From: Amycolatopsis saalfeldensis
GTDB lineage: Bacteria > Actinomycetota > Actinomycetes > Mycobacteriales > Pseudonocardiaceae
Reading direction: 5' to 3'
DNA length: 64,000 bases
NCBI RefSeq assembly: GCF_900110575.1
Contig: NZ_FOEF01000003.1
Span: 186,001-250,000 of the forward strand
In this document: in pieces, positions 37,052 to 45,008 of the stretch
Position numbering within the stretch: position 1 is the first letter of the stretch
Layout of the letters: the number at the start of each line of letters is the position of its first letter
Made by a program: the position numbers and the translations under genes
The notes under the pieces: model-generated
Told to the model about the DNA's origin: nothing
Databases searched by the model: none
The model's input: only the letters and a program-made list of their open reading frames with translations

Positions 37052-37873
37052 TCATCGGGCCAACCTTCCCAGCAGAGCCGACGCTACGCCGATCGCAATC
37101 GCGGAGGCACCTGCTAGGACGCCGAAGTCCAGTCCCAGGTTGGCCGGCGTGCCGATAAGCAACCCGCGCAGGGCATCCACCTGATAGCTCAGCGGGTTGG
37201 CGTGGCTGAGCACCTTGAGCCAGCCGGGCATCAGGTTCACCGGATAGAGGGCGTTGGAGCCGAAGAACAACGGCATGGTGATGGCCTGCCCGATGCCCAT
37301 CAGCCGTTCCCGGGAAAGCACCACACCCGCGATGACGATGGACAGGCAGCAGAAGAACGCCGAGCCGAGCACCACGACCACGGCCATGGCCAGCAGCCGC
37401 AGCGGGTTCGCGGTCAGCCCGACGCCGAGGATCGCGGACAGGATCAGCACCATCAGCGCCTGCACGAGCGCGCGCACCCCGGCGGCGAACGCCTTGCCGG
37501 CGACCAGCGCGGCCCGCGGCGTCGGCGTGACCAGCAGCTTGGCCAGCACCCCGGCGTCGCGCTCCCAGATGATCTGGATGCCGTAGAAGATCGCGATGAA
37601 CAACGCCGACTGCGCCAGGATGCCGGGCGCGAGGTAGTCGAGGTAGGGGATCGAGCCGGTCGGGATCGCGCGCAACCGGGTGAAGGTCTCGCCGAAGATC
37701 AGCAGCCACAGCGCGGGCTGGATCGCGCGGGTGAGCAGCTCCGTCTGGTCGCGGCGCAGCTTCTGCAGCTCGATCAGGCACATCGCGCCGACGCGCGAGG
37801 CCAGGATCCGCAGCTGCGCGAGCGGGCCGGGGTCAGCCGAGACGGCGGGCGGTGCGGCGAGTGGCACGGACAT
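37052..37873 (-). CDS. ABC-2 type drug exporter permease (DrrB-like)
   Basis: This 273-residue protein has six hydrophobic segments and belongs to the DrrB/NodJ ABC-2 family: FGETFTRLRAIPTGSIPYLDYLAPGILAQ near residue 60 and PLFFGSNALYPVNLMPGWLKVLSHANPLSY near 215. It overlaps the ATPase gene by 41 bases. Together they would export a hydrophobic compound such as an antibiotic or lipid; no biosynthetic genes are nearby, so resistance or detoxification is more likely than self-protection. Confidence 0.93.
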   Translation of the reverse strand: MSVPLAAPPAVSADPGPLAQLRILASRVGAMCLIELQKLRRDQTELLTRAIQPALWLLIFGETFTRLRAIPTGSIPYLDYLAPGILAQSALFIAIFYGIQIIWERDAGVLAKLLVTPTPRAALVAGKAFAAGVRALVQALMVLILSAILGVGLTANPLRLLAMAVVVVLGSAFFCCLSIVIAGVVLSRERLMGIGQAITMPLFFGSNALYPVNLMPGWLKVLSHANPLSYQVDALRGLLIGTPANLGLDFGVLAGASAIAIGVASALLGRLAR

Positions 37874-38945
37874 CGCGCATCCCTCCTGCTTCGCCGGCGA
37901 GCGCGTCGCCGGTCACGGACCGGAATACATCGTCCAAAGTGGAGTCCGGCCCGAGGCCCGCCTCGAGCTCGGCGGGGGTGCCGAGCGCGCGGATGCGCCC
38001 GGCGTGCATCAGGGCGACGCGGTCGCAGTACTGCTCGGCCTCGTCCATGTAATGCGTGGTGACGAGCACGGTCATGCCGGTCTCGGCGCGGATCTCCGAG
38101 ATCCGCTCCCACACCGCCGAGCGCGCCACCGGGTCGAGCCCGATCGTCGGCTCGTCGAGGATCAGCAGCCGCGGCGAGCTGACCAGCGCCTGCGCCAGCT
38201 CCAGCCGGCGGATCATGCCGCCGGAGTAGCCGCCGGCCGGGCGGTCCGCGTCGTCGAGCAGCCCGACCAGCCCGATCGCGTGGCGCACCTGCTCCGCCCG
38301 CTCGGCGCGGGGAACGTCGAAGAGCCGGGCGAACAGCGAAACGTTCTCCCGCCCGGTCAGCGCGCCGTCCGCGGACAGCTGCTGCGGCACGTACCCGATC
38401 AGCCTCCGGACGGCCATCTTGCGACGCGCCACGTCGAGCCCGAAGACGCGGACCTCGCCGGCCGGGATGGGCAGCAGCGTGGTGATCATCCGGATCGTGG
38501 TGGTCTTGCCCGCACCGTTCGGCCCGAGCAACCCGAACACCTCCCCGCACACGATCTCGAGATCGACGCCGTCCACTGCCTTGACAGGGCCGAACGAGTG
38601 CTCCAGCCCGACGCACCGCACAGCGGGCGGACGGTCGCCGGTGTCGCCGCTGGTGGCCTGCGGCGCGCTGGAGTCCGGCGGGGTTGGGTTGCTGGTGTCG
38701 CTGTCGGTGGGCCGCGGTGCGTCTGTGCCCGGTCGGGTTGAGTTGGCGGTGTCGGTCGCCGTCGTCTGGCGCGCGTCTGTGCCCGGCCGTGGGCCGGTGT
38801 TGGTTGCTGCGGCTTGCGGTGTGCTGGTGTCCGGCTGAACCGGGCTGCCGGTGGCCCGCTGCGAGCCTGCCTCAGGCCGGACTGGGATGGCGCCGTCGGT
38901 TGACGTGGTCTGTGGTGTTTCCGGCCCGGCGCCGGTGTCGCTCAT
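37833..38945 (-). CDS. ABC exporter ATPase (DrrA-like) with long disordered N-terminus
   Basis: Residues 109-370 form a standard ATPase: Walker A GPNGAGKTTT, signature YSGGMIRRLELAQAL, Walker B LLILDEPTIGLD and the H-loop TTHYMDEAEQ. Residues 1-108 are low complexity, almost only Thr, Pro, Asp, Ser, Ala and Gly, with loose repeats such as RPGTDARQTT and RPGTDAPRPT. That is unusual for DrrA, which normally starts within about 10 residues of the ATPase. The ATG overlaps the MarR stop by 4 bases, supporting the long form, but an internal GTG just before the ATPase could also serve. Confidence 0.9.
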   Translation of the reverse strand: MSDTGAGPETPQTTSTDGAIPVRPEAGSQRATGSPVQPDTSTPQAAATNTGPRPGTDARQTTATDTANSTRPGTDAPRPTDSDTSNPTPPDSSAPQATSGDTGDRPPAVRCVGLEHSFGPVKAVDGVDLEIVCGEVFGLLGPNGAGKTTTIRMITTLLPIPAGEVRVFGLDVARRKMAVRRLIGYVPQQLSADGALTGRENVSLFARLFDVPRAERAEQVRHAIGLVGLLDDADRPAGGYSGGMIRRLELAQALVSSPRLLILDEPTIGLDPVARSAVWERISEIRAETGMTVLVTTHYMDEAEQYCDRVALMHAGRIRALGTPAELEAGLGPDSTLDDVFRSVTGDALAGEAGGMRDVRATRRTARRLG

Positions 38946-39397
38946 CCGTCCTCCTTCAGGATTTCCATCAGCTTTTCCAGTGCGGGCAGGGCGGCGGCGA
39001 TGGCTGTGGTGTCCTCTTCGGACAGCCGGGTGAGTGCGGCGGACACCAGGCCGGTGCGCGCGCGGCGCCAGCTGGTCATGCGTTCGCGGGCGGCTTCGGT
39101 AATCTCGAGGCGGGCCGCGCGGCGGTCGGCGGGATCGACCTCACGGCGCAGCAGGCCGGCTTCCACGAGCAGGTTCACCAGGGTGCTCACCGAATTGCCG
39201 GCCAGGCTCAGCTTCCGCGCCGCGGCGGCGACGCCGATGCCGGGCTGCTCGTCCACCACCCGCAGCAGCTCGACCTGCGAGCCGGGCAGGTGCGGCACGG
39301 ACAGCTCCGCGCGCACCCGGCGCCGCACCACCCGCCGGACCCCCTGCACGGCCAGCATCAGCCGTTCGGCGAGCACGGGGTTTGCGCGTCCGGTCAT
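38942..39397 (-). CDS. MarR-family repressor of the drug exporter
   Basis: This 151-residue winged-helix regulator has the recognition region AAAARKLSLAGNSVSTLVNLLVEAGLL and the wing DPADRRAARLEITEAARERM. It is the first gene of a regulator-ATPase-permease operon with 4-base and 41-base overlaps. It almost certainly represses its own operon through the palindrome just upstream and releases it on binding a phenolic or drug ligand, as is typical for MarR. The transcript is predicted to be nearly leaderless. Confidence 0.93.
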   Translation of the reverse strand: MTGRANPVLAERLMLAVQGVRRVVRRRVRAELSVPHLPGSQVELLRVVDEQPGIGVAAAARKLSLAGNSVSTLVNLLVEAGLLRREVDPADRRAARLEITEAARERMTSWRRARTGLVSAALTRLSEEDTTAIAAALPALEKLMEILKEDG

Positions 39398-39404
39398 GGC
39401 CGCG

Positions 39405-39434
39405 AATGTAGCTCTGAGTCAGAGCTATCAGCAA
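39405..39434 (-). promoter_or_regulatory. Promoter and MarR operator of the exporter operon
   Basis: On the minus strand, TTGCTG (-35, complement of 39429-39434), 18 bases, then TACATT (-10, complement of 39405-39410). The spacer is largely filled by the perfect 9-1-9 palindrome TAGCTCTGA-G-TCAGAGCTA (39409-39427). A MarR dimer bound there would exclude RNA polymerase. The -10 box ends 7 bases before the ATG. Confidence 0.75.
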
Positions 39435-39494
39435 CGCTTAATGTCCGCTCGGTCCGTTCGGTTCCCGGATGTCCGGTGGCAGCGGCGAGCGCGG

Positions 39495-39791
39495 TCAGGC
39501 GGGTGAGGCCGCGGACCATTCCAGCGACAGCTTCAAGTTGGCCTCCGTGGCCGCTTTCGCGACGACCCCGCCGGGCTCGGCGGTGAGCTTCACGCCGAGC
39601 TCGATTTTCACCGTGCCCGGCGCGCCGACCAGGTCCCGGACCTGGTGCAGCACCGTGGCGACGGCCAGTTTCACCCGCCGCAACGCCTCCTCCAGCGTCT
39701 CGGCGGAGTCCCGCACCACCGAGCCGGCCCGCTGCAGCCGCTGCTGGTCCTCGACCAGCACAGTGCTGCCGTCTTCGAGCGGCATTTCCAC
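39495..39791 (-). CDS. Trypco1-like (CU044_2847 family) small protein
   Basis: This 98-residue protein is a single beta/alpha domain: MPLEDGSTVLVED, a helix ETLEEALRRVKLAVATVLHQVRDL, then VKIELGVKLTAEPGGVVAKAATEANLKLSLEW. This matches the trypsin-co-occurring domain 1 pattern, which in other genomes sits beside trypsin-like proteases or predicted conflict-system NTPases. Here no protease or NTPase partner adjoins it. The GTG at 39791 has GAGGA 7 bases upstream; the ATG two codons later is the alternative. Confidence 0.7.
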   Translation of the reverse strand: MEMPLEDGSTVLVEDQQRLQRAGSVVRDSAETLEEALRRVKLAVATVLHQVRDLVGAPGTVKIELGVKLTAEPGGVVAKAATEANLKLSLEWSAASPA

Positions 39792-39889
39792 GACGGTGTC
39801 CTCGGATCTTCCAGATGCAGTCGGCCTTCGGTCACCCGCATCGGCCAACCTATTGCCGAAAGTGCCCGGCCGGTCGCGGAACCGGGCCG

Positions 39890-40522
39890 CTAGGACCCGT
39901 TTGCCGGCGCCGGGCGCGGCTTGATCCAGCGGGCGATCCACTGGGAGGCCGCGACCAGCAGCAGGGCCCAGTAGCCGAGGTGGGGCCAGATCGCGCCCAC
40001 GATGAAGGCCACGAGGAACGCCCCGCTGGTCAGCATGGAGTTGGCCATCCCCTGGTCGTCGATGGGGTCGGCGTCGCCGTGGACTTCGGGGGAGCGGCGG
40101 ATGACCAGGACCATCGCGGTGTAGCACAGGCTGTTCACCAGCACGGTGCCGATGTAGAACAGCACGGCGAACCGGCTGGTCTGGAAGGCGCCCACGATCT
40201 GCGTCGGGAAGGGCAGCACGGCGATCGTGAGGATCCAGCCGAAGTTCAGGTACACCAGGGCCGCGTTGTAGGCCTCGACGTGCTCGAAGATCTGGTGGTG
40301 GGCGTACCACAGGCGCGCGATGACGGCGAAGCTCAGCAGGAAGGTGTAGACCTTCCACTGGTTGTCCGTGAAGACCTGGATCGCGTCGGCTTTTTCGGCG
40401 GCCAGCTCCGGCACCAGCTCCGAAAGCGGCAGCACCAGCAGGGTCAGGGCGATGGCGGCGACGGCGTCGGTGAAGAACACCAGCCGTTCGGGTGACCTCG
40501 TCTTCTGCACCGCGCGATCCAA
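39890..40522 (-). CDS. TMEM175-family potassium channel-like protein
   Basis: This 210-residue protein with about six membrane segments belongs to the DUF1211/TMEM175 family. The first helix has a close variant of the family filter motif (FFTDAVAAIALTLLVLPL, where the canonical form is FSDGVFAIAxTLL). Bacterial members are potassium-permeable channels. The frame opens with a TTG at 40522; a GTG at 40510, four codons in, is an equally possible start. Confidence 0.85.
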   Translation of the reverse strand: MDRAVQKTRSPERLVFFTDAVAAIALTLLVLPLSELVPELAAEKADAIQVFTDNQWKVYTFLLSFAVIARLWYAHHQIFEHVEAYNAALVYLNFGWILTIAVLPFPTQIVGAFQTSRFAVLFYIGTVLVNSLCYTAMVLVIRRSPEVHGDADPIDDQGMANSMLTSGAFLVAFIVGAIWPHLGYWALLLVAASQWIARWIKPRPAPANGS

Positions 40523-40579
40523 CCATCCCCGGCCGCCGGCCCGTCGGCGGGGGTGGAGTGTCCACTGAGGACGCCCCGC

Positions 40580-41461
40580 TCAGCGGGCCAGCGCCCGGGC
40601 CGCCGCGCGGGTGACGGCGGCGGCGACCGCGGCCAGCGCGGGCGAGTCCAGCTTCCACTGCTGCCAGTACAGCGGCACGTCCACCGGCCGGTCCGGCGCC
40701 AGGTCCACCAGCGGGCCGCGGCGGGCCAGCTGGGCCTCGGGCACCATGCCCCAGCCGAGCCCCGCGGCCACCGCCTCGGCGAACGACTCCGAGGCGGGCA
40801 CGTAGTGGCGCGCTCCGCCGGGGGCGCGACGGCGGGTGAGGCCGCGCAGGAAACGGTCCTGCAGGTCGTCCTTGCGGTCGAACAGCACGGCGGGCGCGTC
40901 GGCGAGCGCGCGCGGGCCGTCGCCGAGCCAGCGTTCGGCGAACTCCGGCGAGGCCACGGCGCGGTACCGCATCCGGCCCAGCCGCGTCGCCGTGCAGCCC
41001 TGCACCGGGTGGGGAGCGGACGTCACCGCCGCCATCACCAGCCCCTCCCGCAACAGCGCGGCAGTGTGGTCCTGGTCGTCGCTGCGCAGGTCGAAGCACA
41101 CCCGCAGCTCGGCGGGCAGGTCGGCGAGCGCCGGCAGGAACCAGGTGGCCAGCGAATCGGCGTTGACGGCGATCGGCAGCGTCGTCGGCACGCCCGCCTC
41201 CGCCAGGCCCAGCTCCGCCCGCGTGTCGGCTTCCAGCCGCGTGAGCTGGCGGGCGAACCGCACCAGCACCGCCCCGGATTCGGTGAGGCGCACCGGTTTC
41301 GACCGCTGGACCAGCACCCGCCCCGTGCGCTGCTCCAGTGCCTTCACCCGCTGGCTCACCGCCGACGGCGTCACGTGCAGCGCCGCGGCGGCCGCGTCGA
41401 AGGACCCCTCGTCGACGACGGCGAGCAGCGTCCGGACCTGGTCGAGCGGCAGATCTGACAT
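40580..41461 (-). CDS. argP: LysR-family regulator of lysine/arginine export (ArgP/LysG)
   Basis: This 293-residue LysR-type regulator has an N-terminal helix-turn-helix (GSFDAAAAALHVTPSAVSQRVKALEQRTG) and an effector-binding domain with the ArgP-specific PIAVNADSLATWFLPAL and RKDDLQDRFL. It is divergent from a LysE exporter with 40 bases between start codons, the same layout as Corynebacterium lysG-lysE. There the regulator activates the exporter when intracellular lysine or arginine is high. Confidence 0.92.
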   Translation of the reverse strand: MSDLPLDQVRTLLAVVDEGSFDAAAAALHVTPSAVSQRVKALEQRTGRVLVQRSKPVRLTESGAVLVRFARQLTRLEADTRAELGLAEAGVPTTLPIAVNADSLATWFLPALADLPAELRVCFDLRSDDQDHTAALLREGLVMAAVTSAPHPVQGCTATRLGRMRYRAVASPEFAERWLGDGPRALADAPAVLFDRKDDLQDRFLRGLTRRRAPGGARHYVPASESFAEAVAAGLGWGMVPEAQLARRGPLVDLAPDRPVDVPLYWQQWKLDSPALAAVAAAVTRAAARALAR

Positions 41462-41501
41462 CACGAGAGCTAATGCTACGTTAGAATCTTTAGCTGGTCT
41501 C
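41462..41501. promoter_or_regulatory. Shared divergent argP-lysE control region
   Basis: Only 40 bases separate the two start codons. They contain TAGAAT (41482-41487) as -10 for lysE and, on the other strand, TAGCAT (complement of 41473-41478) for argP. The inverted repeats AGCTAA-N16-TTAGCT (41468-41495) and CTAA-N7-TTAG (41470-41484) overlap both. Both leaders are under about 10 bases. Confidence 0.6.
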
Positions 41502-42137
41502 ATGACGAGCAGCGCGCTTACCTTCACCACTGTGCTTCCCGTACTCGCCGCCGGCTTCGGCACCAGCCTGTCCCTGATCGTCGCCATCGGCGCGCAGAAC
41601 ACCTTTGTGCTCCAGCAAGGCCTGCGCGGGGCGGCCGTGGTGCCGGTCGTGCTGGTCTGCGCGCTGTCGGACGCGGTGCTGATCGCCGCGGGGGTCGGGG
41701 GGATCGGCGCCGCGCTGGGCCGCTGGCCGGCCGCCGTCGGCGTGATCGGCGTGGCCGGCGGCCTGTTCCTGATGGCTTACGGCTTCCTCGCCGCGCGCCG
41801 CGCGGTCCGGCCGGGCGCGCTGACCACCGGCGCGGCCGAGGTGAAGTCCTTGCGCCGCACCGTGTTCACCTGTCTCGCGCTGACCTGGCTGAACCCGCAC
41901 GTGTACCTGGACACCGTCCTGCTGCTCGGCTCGGTGGCCGCGGGGCACGGCGACGGCCGCTGGCTGTTCGGCGTCGGCGCCGTGCTCGCGAGCGCGTTCT
42001 GGTTCTGCGCACTGGGCTTCGGCGCGCGCCGGCTCGCGGGGGTGTTCGCGCGCCCGGCCGCGTGGCGGGTGCTGGACGCGCTGATCGCCGTCACCATGAC
42101 CGCGCTCGGCGTCACGATGCTCGCGGGACAGCTGTGA
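41502..42137 (+). CDS. lysE: LysE-family basic amino acid exporter
   Basis: This 211-residue protein with six membrane segments is of the LysE/ArgO family. It has the N-terminal signature GFGTSLSLIVAIGAQNTFVLQQGLRG and the central LTWLNPHVYLDTVLLLG. It exports lysine and arginine, protecting cells growing on peptides or under analogue stress. The divergent ArgP-type regulator supports the assignment. Confidence 0.94.
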   Translation: MTSSALTFTTVLPVLAAGFGTSLSLIVAIGAQNTFVLQQGLRGAAVVPVVLVCALSDAVLIAAGVGGIGAALGRWPAAVGVIGVAGGLFLMAYGFLAARRAVRPGALTTGAAEVKSLRRTVFTCLALTWLNPHVYLDTVLLLGSVAAGHGDGRWLFGVGAVLASAFWFCALGFGARRLAGVFARPAAWRVLDALIAVTMTALGVTMLAGQL

Positions 42138-42152
42138 TCAGGTCTGCGTCGT

Positions 42153-44228
42153 TCAGGTTTGGGGCGAAACCGGCCACATGTCGTCGTTCAGCAGCCGCTT
42201 GAGGATCTTGCCCGTCGCGTTGCGTGGCAGCTCGGTCACGAAGAACACGTCCCGCGGGACGGCGAAGCGCGCGAGCTTCTGGTGGATGTAGTGCTGCACG
42301 TCCTCGGCGTGCATCCGCGCGCCCTCGCGAAGCACCACGTACGCGGCGAGCCGCTGGCCGTACTCGTCGTCGGGCACGCCCACCACCGCGGCGTCGGAGA
42401 CCCCCGGCAGCGCGACGAGCGCCTCCTCGACCGGCCGCGGGAAGACGTTCTCGCCACCGGACACGATCATCTCGTCGGCGCGGCCGGTGATGAACAGCCG
42501 CCCGCCGGCGTCGGTGTAGCCGATGTCGCCGGTGGCCATCAGGTCCTGCGCGCGCGGCACGCTGGAACCGTTGGTGTAGCCGTCGAACAGCATGTCGTTG
42601 CCGACGAAGATCTGGCCCTCGTCGCCGGGCGGCACGAGCTTGCGGTCCTCGTCCAGCACGGCGATCCGGGTGCCCGGCGGGCAGCGGCCCGCGGTGGTCG
42701 GCGCGGCGCGCAGGTCGGCCGGGTCGGCGATGCTCGCCCAGGAGACCTCGGTGGAGCCGTAGAAGTTGTAGAGGATGTCGCCGAAGGTGTCCATGAACGT
42801 GGTCACGAACGTGCCCGACATCGCCGAGCCGCTGCTGGCCACGATCCGCAGCGAGGACAGGTCGTACCGGCTGCGCACGCGCTCGGGCAGGTCCTGGATG
42901 CGCTGCAGCATGATCGGCACGGCGAACAGCGCGTCGCACCGGTGCTCGGCGATCATCCGCAGCGTCTGCTCCGCGTCGAACCGGCGGATCAGCGAAAGCT
43001 CCGCGCGCAGGGCCATGCCGACCTGCATCGCGGCGAGGCCCCAGCTGTGGAACATCGGCGCCGCGACGGCGATCTTGTCCCTGGCGCGCAACGGGATCCG
43101 GGCCAGGATCGTCGCGGCGGTGCCGAGGCCCTTGGGCGTGGGGCGGCGCGCGCCCTTCGGCGCCCCGGTGGTGCCCGAGGTGAGCACGACGATCTGGCCG
43201 GGCCGTTCGCTCGGCTTCGGCCGGTTCGACGGCGTGTCGTGGATCAGCTCGTCGACGGTGCGGTAGCCCTGCTCCGCGTCGTCCCAGGTGCTGACGCGCG
43301 GGAAGTCGCCGCGCACGTCGGAGATCGTCCGCGCGAACTCGTCGTCGGCGAGCACCGCGGCGGGGCGGTGATCGGCCAGCACGTCCTCCACGGCGCTGGG
43401 GGACAGGCCGGTGTTGAGCAGGATGACGTCGGTGCCGAGCTTGCTGCAGCCGACGAAGGCCTCGATCATCGCCGCGTGGTTGCGGCACATCAGCGCCACC
43501 CGCTGGCCGGCCTGGACGCCGAGCTTGGCGAGCGCGTTGGCCAGCCGGTTGCTGCGCTCGTCGATCTCGCGGAAGGTGCGGGTGTTGCGCTCGTCGTGCA
43601 CCGCGATCTCGTCGGCGCCGCGCGCGGTGGCGGCCAGGTAGCCGCCGGCGACGGTGGCGCCCCACTGCGAGAGCGAGTTCAGCTGCCGGATGACCTTGTC
43701 CGGCCGTCCCGCGGCGATCACGCCGGCGCGGACCAGGACGTTCGCCGTGCGCAGCGCGGTCGCCCGGTCCTGCGGGGGCGGGTCGGCGGCCTCGCCCGCG
43801 AGCTGCTGGTCGATCCGCCGCGTGAGCTCCTTGAGCAGGCCCTTGACCGCGGACCGGGAGAAGAAGTCGCGGCGCTCCGGCGGCAGCGAGGGGAGCATCA
43901 GGCGCAGCACGATCTCGGTGCGGCCGCCTTCGATCGCGTGCAGCTCGAAGGAGACCCAGTTGCGCTCGTCGGGCAGCCCGCACCAGACCACGTGCTCGTT
44001 CGGCCGGTAGACCACCGCGTGGATGGTGCCTTCCACCAGCGTCTCGCGGTCCGGGGCCAGCCGGATCAGGCACCGCGGGCCCCGGCCGCGCGCGGCGGCC
44101 TCGGTCACCTCGCACCAGCTGATCGCCGGCACGAATCTCGGGTACAGCTCGGGCGACCCGATGATCTGCCACACCTGGTCGGGCGGGTGCCCGGCCATCG
44201 CGCTCGCCTCGACTACATCGTCTCGCAT
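42153..44228 (-). CDS. SRPBCC domain-acyl-CoA synthetase fusion
   Basis: This 691-residue fusion has residues 1-145 as a SRPBCC/START-like hydrophobic-ligand fold (HPPDQVWQIIGSPELYPRFVP, YRPNEHVVWCGLPDERNWVSFEL). Residues about 175-690 are a long-chain fatty-acyl-CoA synthetase with P-loop VLTSGTTGAPKGARRP, FYGSTEVSW, the TGDIGYTD segment, GRADEMIVSGGENVFP and the catalytic Lys in NATGKILKRLL. Its lipid-carrier-like front half may present a hydrophobic acid to the ligase. The ATG at 44228 begins the SRPBCC domain exactly, so the fusion is not a start-site artefact. Confidence 0.92.
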   Translation of the reverse strand: MRDDVVEASAMAGHPPDQVWQIIGSPELYPRFVPAISWCEVTEAAARGRGPRCLIRLAPDRETLVEGTIHAVVYRPNEHVVWCGLPDERNWVSFELHAIEGGRTEIVLRLMLPSLPPERRDFFSRSAVKGLLKELTRRIDQQLAGEAADPPPQDRATALRTANVLVRAGVIAAGRPDKVIRQLNSLSQWGATVAGGYLAATARGADEIAVHDERNTRTFREIDERSNRLANALAKLGVQAGQRVALMCRNHAAMIEAFVGCSKLGTDVILLNTGLSPSAVEDVLADHRPAAVLADDEFARTISDVRGDFPRVSTWDDAEQGYRTVDELIHDTPSNRPKPSERPGQIVVLTSGTTGAPKGARRPTPKGLGTAATILARIPLRARDKIAVAAPMFHSWGLAAMQVGMALRAELSLIRRFDAEQTLRMIAEHRCDALFAVPIMLQRIQDLPERVRSRYDLSSLRIVASSGSAMSGTFVTTFMDTFGDILYNFYGSTEVSWASIADPADLRAAPTTAGRCPPGTRIAVLDEDRKLVPPGDEGQIFVGNDMLFDGYTNGSSVPRAQDLMATGDIGYTDAGGRLFITGRADEMIVSGGENVFPRPVEEALVALPGVSDAAVVGVPDDEYGQRLAAYVVLREGARMHAEDVQHYIHQKLARFAVPRDVFFVTELPRNATGKILKRLLNDDMWPVSPQT

Positions 44229-44435
44229 GCGATCCGCCTCAGTCGCCGTGCGCGTTCTGCTCCCCGGTTCCCACCGGACACGCGTTCAGGTCCGGCGCAC
44301 GCTATCAGCAAATGGGGCAGCTCTGGTACTCCGAACGACCCCGGATCCGCTGGGTGGGAATTTTCTGGCAGCAGGTCACAACCACGCTGCGGGCCTGGGG
44401 AGAGTGTGCTGTCGGGCGGGCTCGCCGCCGGGTCC

Positions 44436-44441
44436 CATAAT
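44436..44441 (+). promoter_or_regulatory. -10 box of the universal stress protein gene
   Basis: CATAAT (44436-44441) is one base from the ideal TATAAT and stands out in GC-rich DNA. It ends 6 bases before the GTG at 44448, predicting a leaderless mRNA; no ribosome site is present. Confidence 0.5.
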
Positions 44442-44447
44442 GTCCGG

Positions 44448-44933
44448 GTGGAGCAATTGGTCGAGGAGTACGGCCCCCGCTGGGAGCCCGGGCCGTACGA
44501 GCGGGGAACCGACGGCCCGCGGGTCATCCTGGTCGGGGTGGACATGTCCCAGACGGGCCTGCGCGCGGCGTCCTACGCCGGCGGCCTGGCCCGCCGTCAG
44601 AAGGCGCGGCTGGTGATCGTGTACGTCGCGGCGCCGTCGATGTGGGCCGGGCTGGCCGCGGCCGCCGTGGCCGACATGCAGCAGCAGACCTTCGAAGAAG
44701 AGATCGAGGAGCTGCGCTCGGAGCTGCACAACCGGGCCGACGAGCTGGGCGTGCCGGTCACCTTCATGGTCCGGCGCGGCGAGGCCTTCCCCGAACTGCA
44801 GCAGGCGGCGATCGACGAGAGCGCGGACCTGGTCGTGGTGGGCGCGTCCGAGCTGGCCGGTCACCGGCTGGTCGGCTCGGTGGCCAACCGGCTGGTCCGC
44901 GCCGCGCACTGGCCCGTGGTCGTCGTCCCCTGA
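44448..44933 (+). CDS. Universal stress protein (UspA family)
   Basis: This 161-residue single-domain Usp has VILVGVDMSQTGLRAASYAGGLAR at the N-terminal strand and DLVVVGASELAGHRLVGSVANRLVRAAHWPVVVVP at the C-terminus. The latter is a variant of the ATP-binding G-2x-G-9x-G(S/T) motif with Leu-Val in part of it, so nucleotide binding is uncertain. The GTG start agrees with the predicted leaderless promoter. Such proteins are induced by starvation, hypoxia or redox stress. Confidence 0.9.
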   Translation: MEQLVEEYGPRWEPGPYERGTDGPRVILVGVDMSQTGLRAASYAGGLARRQKARLVIVYVAAPSMWAGLAAAAVADMQQQTFEEEIEELRSELHNRADELGVPVTFMVRRGEAFPELQQAAIDESADLVVVGASELAGHRLVGSVANRLVRAAHWPVVVVP

Positions 44934-44954
44934 CTGTCCGGCACTTCGGCGGCG

Positions 44955-45008
44955 TTGACAGCTGCCCGGCGAGCGGTAAGAATAATGAACCGGTAAGAAT
45001 ATTGCACC
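44955..45008 (+). promoter_or_regulatory. Promoter with 17-bp direct repeats for the flavin oxidoreductase operon
   Basis: TTGACA (44955-44960) is followed after 16 bases by TAAGAAT (from 44977). Two direct repeats of 17 bases, GGTAAGAATAATGAACC (44975-44991) and GGTAAGAATATTGCACC (44992-45008), abut and overlap the -10 region and initial transcript. They differ at two positions. They are strikingly AT-rich and probably bind a regulator, perhaps the HxlR protein encoded at the end of the operon. Confidence 0.65.

Noticed and set aside
37052..39397. Part of an antibiotic biosynthetic cluster with self-resistance genes
   Set aside because: DrrAB-like exporters often sit in such clusters, but there are no PKS, NRPS, terpene or tailoring genes within the window; a MarR-controlled efflux operon explains it better.
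32265..44228. A beta-oxidation or aromatic degradation cluster built on the two acyl-CoA ligases and PaaX
   Set aside because: The two ligases and PaaX are separated by unrelated genes in other orientations, and no thiolase, hydratase or ring-cleavage genes are present.
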